Shown here one piece after another: positions 61,441 through 64,000 of a stretch of DNA of 64,000 nucleotides. The stretch's first letter is position 1. Every line of letters begins with the position of its first letter. Source of the DNA: Oscillospiraceae bacterium (GTDB taxonomy: Bacteria > Bacillota > Clostridia > Oscillospirales > Acutalibacteraceae); NCBI GenBank assembly GCA_910574995.1, contig CAJTCS010000004.1:248001-312000 (forward strand), given 5' to 3'. The notes beneath the pieces were generated by a model, which was not told the origin of the DNA, did no database searches, and saw nothing but the letters and a program-made list of their open reading frames with translations. Position numbers and translations under genes: made by a program.

Positions 61441-61460
61441 TTTTTTGAGAGGAGATTTTC

Positions 61461-62462
61461 ATGGACTTATTGAAAACTGATGTGAAGGCGCTGTATAGGC
61501 AATATCTGGTGCCGTCGCTTTCGGCGGCTGTTGTGACCTCTGTGTATAGTTTTGTGGACATGATTGCCATAGGCCGGGGCGTGGGGCCAGCCGGGGCAGC
61601 GGCTTTGTCTATCGTCACGCCCATTTTCGGCGTTGTCTCCTTTCTGGGCCTGCTCTGCGGCGTGGGCGGCAGCGTATATGTAGGCATAGCGCGAGGCGAG
61701 GGAAACATGGAAAAATCCAGCGCCCATTTCACAGCGTCCCTCTCTATGTCCCTGTTTTTGACAGTGTTAGCGTGGTCCGCTTTTTTGATGTTTTCTGAGC
61801 CGATTTATCGACTGTTTGGAGCCAATGAGGCCCTAATGCCTTTTGTAAAGGAATATACGGACCTAATCGTATGGACCATGCCCTTCTTCATTCTGTCCCC
61901 CTACCTCACCTGCATGGTGCGCAGCGATGGGGCGCCAAACTTGGTCATGGGGGCAGTGGTGATTGGCGGAATGTTCAATGTGTTTGGAGACTGGTTCTTT
62001 GTTTTTCCCATGAAATGGGGGATGTTCGGCACGGCTCTGGCCACTGTCATGGGGACGGTGATGCAGTTCATTGTGTTGTGCAGCCATTTCTTCTCAAAAA
62101 GATGCCGTTTGAAATTTGTAAAGCCCCTCTGCTTTAGCCGGGCGCTGCGGAATGTTGCCGTGGCGGGATTCAGCGCGGGACTGATTGACATTACAAACTA
62201 TGCCAACCTGACAAAGAGCTTCGGCGCGGCAAAGGACTGCATTGCCTGCGGCCAATGTGAGGAGATGTGCCCCCAGCATTTCCCTGCTATCTGGAAAGTC
62301 ACGCAGAATTATCTTGATGAGCTGTTTCTGATTCCAAGTGGCGGGAGCAAACTTTTTGGTGTCATCTATTTTCTCGACACCATCGCGGGTAGCAATATAC
62401 TTTGCATAACCACCACGCCCATGACGAGCGCCCGGTTTCAAATACTTAAACTTCGTAACTAG
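61461..62462 (+). pseudogene. MATE transporter truncated and fused to AKR Fe-S tail
   Basis: Residues 1-240 are the first half of a MATE exporter (VYSFVDMIAIGRGVGPAGAA, DGAPNLVMGAVVIGGMFNVF). Then TNYANLTKSFGAAKDCIACG and QCEEMCPQHFP, the end of a Fe-S AKR, follow in frame. After about 62285 the frame reads antisense through a relaxase gene. At least two recombination joints are visible; function is unlikely. Confidence 0.8.
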
Positions 62463-62471
62463 CTTTGCCAC
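62285..62471 (-). pseudogene. MobP2-type relaxase, N-terminal fragment
   Basis: MAKLVTKFKYLKPGARHGRG, GYAKYIATRDGVEKID and KQLIKIILRDFPDSREML are the first ~62 residues of a MobP2-like relaxase. The gene is cut at about 62285 by the AKR fragment, before the catalytic histidines. Confidence 0.75.
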
Positions 62472-62863
62472 TCCACCGCATCCTCAAAGCTGAAATTACC
62501 GTTGAGCCGTTTGACTTCCTGGATGCACTCACCACGCAGATGAGCCAGGGATATTTCGTCGATCTCATTGCTTGCGGCAACCACATTCATGAGCATGGCC
62601 AGCTCCACTGCCAATTTGAAAATCATTTTGCTCTGGCGGTTATCGCTCTCAGCAACGATACTTTTCATGTTAGAGAGGAGCGCATTGGGCAAGTACGAAG
62701 TATCCTCATCCGCTGTGACGTGACCAACGTAATAGCAGATTGCCCGATCAATAAATTCCGACTGGCTTTTACTCTTGTCTTTGCGATAGTTGTTTTTAAC
62801 GAGCTCCAGCGTACTTGGATACGCCCATAGTAGGAACTTTTTCTTTCCCTTTGGCGCAGGCAT
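62459..62863 (-). CDS. Mobilization accessory protein
   Basis: 134 residues, GGAAGTGAAATC before ATG 62863. KKFLLWAYPSTLELVKNNYRKDKSKSQSEFIDRAICYYVGH is a ribbon-helix-helix-like DNA-binding start; a helical C-terminus follows. It overlaps the relaxase start by 13 bp, the usual relaxosome order, and was probably its oriT-binding partner. Confidence 0.75.
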   Translation of the reverse strand: MPAPKGKKKFLLWAYPSTLELVKNNYRKDKSKSQSEFIDRAICYYVGHVTADEDTSYLPNALLSNMKSIVAESDNRQSKMIFKLAVELAMLMNVVAASNEIDEISLAHLRGECIQEVKRLNGNFSFEDAVEWQS

Positions 62864-62879
62864 GATTTCACTTCCTTTC

Positions 62880-63399
62880 TATCCATAGACGTGGGGCGCT
62901 TTGCGTTCAGCTCGTCCAGGAACCGGATGTCGGCCTTGGCACAGTAATGCTCCCGGTTGACGTTTACCTTGAGGGTCTTGTAAAGTAAATCTTCTTTCGC
63001 CGCCATGATGTTAACAATATTGCGGAGCGTTTTCACGTCATGGGGTGAGGCGTCAATGTGAACATGAATTCCACAAGAGGCGTTGACCTTGGCCCCAGCG
63101 GAGCGCAGTTTGCGAATCAATTCTTGAATGGTTTCGATGTCCTCGTACTTGCAGATAGGAGACACAAACTCTACGGCGTAGGCGCTATTTCGGGATTCAC
63201 CGCGCCTGGATTCTCTGCGAATAGAAGCATCACTGACCACTTTCCATTGCCGGTTATCATTGTCGCGCACCGTATAGGTGTCGTAACTGCCGCCCACATG
63301 GATGGCGCTGGTGCCAAAATGACCGGCGATCACCTGGGCGGCTGCGGCCCTTGTGATGCCGGTCATCTCAATTTCAATACCGAATTTCTGCGTTCTCAA
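62880..63399 (-). pseudogene. Amidoligase-family protein, 3'-truncated
   Basis: QKFGIEIEMTGITRAAAAQV, DGS-like region SDASIRRESRRGE, YAVEFVSPICKYED and GIHVHIDASPHDVKTLRNIV fit the putative amidoligase (glutamate-ammonia-ligase-like) family seen in ICEs. After NAKRPTSMD (about 62885) the frame enters the mobilization gene's leader, so the C-terminal part is lost. Confidence 0.75.
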
Positions 63400-63667
63400 A
63401 AGCTATCACGGCTTTCCGTGACGGACTCAGGTGCAGGCTCTTGCGGCGCGGAGGGCCGGGCCGTTTGCGCCGCTCCATAGGCTTCATCTCCATGCCAGAA
63501 CGTAAATCCAGGAACTCACGCACATTGCCGGGGACAGCCTTGGCGTAGAGTGTGTCCACAGCAGAGACCATTTCCTGCTCAACAGACTGGCCCTTCTGCC
63601 CCAAATAGAGGCGGAGCGCCGCCAACTTTTCCTCATCGTAGGGGACAGTGATAGAATCTTTCTTCAT
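63374..63667 (-). CDS. DUF6103-family protein
   Basis: 97 residues, MKKDSITVPYDEEKLAALRL..ALDTLYAK-like core and VPGNVREFLDLRSGME. This is a small ICE protein found upstream of amidoligase genes; function unknown. Overlaps the amidoligase start by 26 bp. Confidence 0.7.
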   Translation of the reverse strand: MKKDSITVPYDEEKLAALRLYLGQKGQSVEQEMVSAVDTLYAKAVPGNVREFLDLRSGMEMKPMERRKRPGPPRRKSLHLSPSRKAVIAFENAEIRY

Positions 63668-63681
63668 GGTGAATCATCAGC

Positions 63682-63792
63682 TTGAGCACCGAGGACATGG
63701 CTGCTATCCAGAAGCTGGACGAGGGCGAGAGCCTGTTCTTCTCCCACTACGACCCGGCTACAGTTGAGATGATCACCGGGCTGCACCGCTAG
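63682..63792 (+). pseudogene. Aldo/keto reductase C-terminal remnant
   Basis: LSTEDMAAIQKLDEGESLFF and SHYDPATVEMITGLHR then stop: the end of an AKR5-type reductase on the plus strand, with no barrel upstream. The mobile-element fragment at 62.3-63.67 kb begins right beside it. Confidence 0.6.
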
Positions 63793-63839
63793 ACAAAAAG
63801 TGACGCTTATGAAAACAGCTTGCTTTGCCGAAGGATTTG

Positions 63840-63868
63840 TTGATTTTTCCATGCCGCCATGCTATAAT
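63840..63868 (+). promoter_or_regulatory. Promoter toward right window edge
   Basis: -35 TTGATT (63840-63845), 17 bp, -10 TATAAT (63863-63868). About 130 bp of leader follow without a start codon before the window ends. Confidence 0.7.
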
Positions 63869-64000
63869 ATAAAAAACAGATAAACATAAAGAATGCCCGC
63901 ACATATTCCTAAATCAAAATTGTTTAACAATCAAGTCCCAGCAACGAGGGGGAGTAAGTTGCAAGTAGTTTGCAATTGAGATAAAAAATATCTGGTGGCA

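Overview
The window looks like chromosome of a moderately GC-rich gut Clostridia species (Oscillospiraceae/Lachnospiraceae-like). Supporting signs are strong AGGAGG ribosome sites, TTGACA/TATAAT promoters, Tn1549/CTn-type conjugation genes, large serine recombinases, and many oxygen-sensitive redox genes. This assignment is inferred from gene content only. LAYOUT. (1) 1-3.3 kb, minus strand: a lipoprotein running off the left edge plus a VanS/VanR-type two-component system. It looks like cargo placed next to an ICE gene, since the adjoining 85-codon gene is a chimera of two families. (2) 3.35-23.7 kb, minus strand: the conjugation and replication half of an ICE (DUF6017 initiator-like protein, DUF5348, PcfB, TraG/VirD4, Maff2, VirB6/TrbL-like, PrgI, VirB4, orphan DNA methylase, CHAP hydrolase). 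No integrase or relaxase of this ICE is visible. Its maff2 gene is split by a complete 8.9-kb integrative mobilizable element (IME, about 10425-19344) carrying a serine recombinase, TnpW, a DnaC-like ATPase, a RepA_N initiator, a relaxase with MobC, a P-loop kinase, sigma/HTH regulators, and a peptide deformylase under an autoregulated XRE promoter. The IME ends and a 2-bp core can be read directly. (3) 24-33 kb: accessory mosaic with a Sel1 remnant, two radical-SAM paralogs divergent from an HxlR regulator, an oriT-like non-coding block, a broken LysR gene, a flavodoxin-like lipoprotein, a KTR protein, an XRE regulator, and a sigma-like regulator behind a highly structured leader. (4) 33-43.8 kb: redox island with four aldo/keto reductase (AKR) genes or remnants, a stand-alone dicluster Fe-S protein, TetR, MATE, LysR, MerR, a carboxymuconolactone-decarboxylase-like protein, PnuC behind a hairpin leader, and an FMN-binding PPOX protein. 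Three upstream regions (30.5, 33.0, 34.9 kb) share one conserved dyad and probably form a regulon. (5) 44-56 kb: a gene graveyard between two inverted tRNA-Trp 3' fragments. It holds recombinase remnants, a SpaA-like surface-protein remnant, truncated ImmA, KilA-N with an internal stop, a VapE fragment, a frameshifted TOPRIM primase, and two decayed DUF4062-like (defence-type) genes. Intact XRE regulators, a DUF1275 membrane protein and a type I toxin-antitoxin locus (holin-like toxin with antisense RNA promoter) are embedded. (6) 56.3-61.4 kb: an Old-Yellow-Enzyme/dienoyl-CoA-reductase-like flavoenzyme, an alpha/beta hydrolase, an FMN reductase, LysR and MarR, plausibly a xenobiotic or enone-reduction unit. 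(7) 61.4-63.8 kb: a MATE gene fused to an AKR Fe-S tail, abutting fragments of another mobilizable element (MobP2-type relaxase N-terminus, accessory protein, amidoligase fragment, DUF6103). HOW IT WORKS TOGETHER. The ICE supplies the mating channel (VirD4, VirB4, VirB6, PrgI, CHAP). The nested IME has its own replication, relaxase and integration genes but no channel, so it probably borrows the ICE's. The redox islands combine NAD(P)/flavin/Fe-S reductases with MATE exporters and local regulators, suggesting detoxification or fermentation of plant or host-derived carbonyl compounds.
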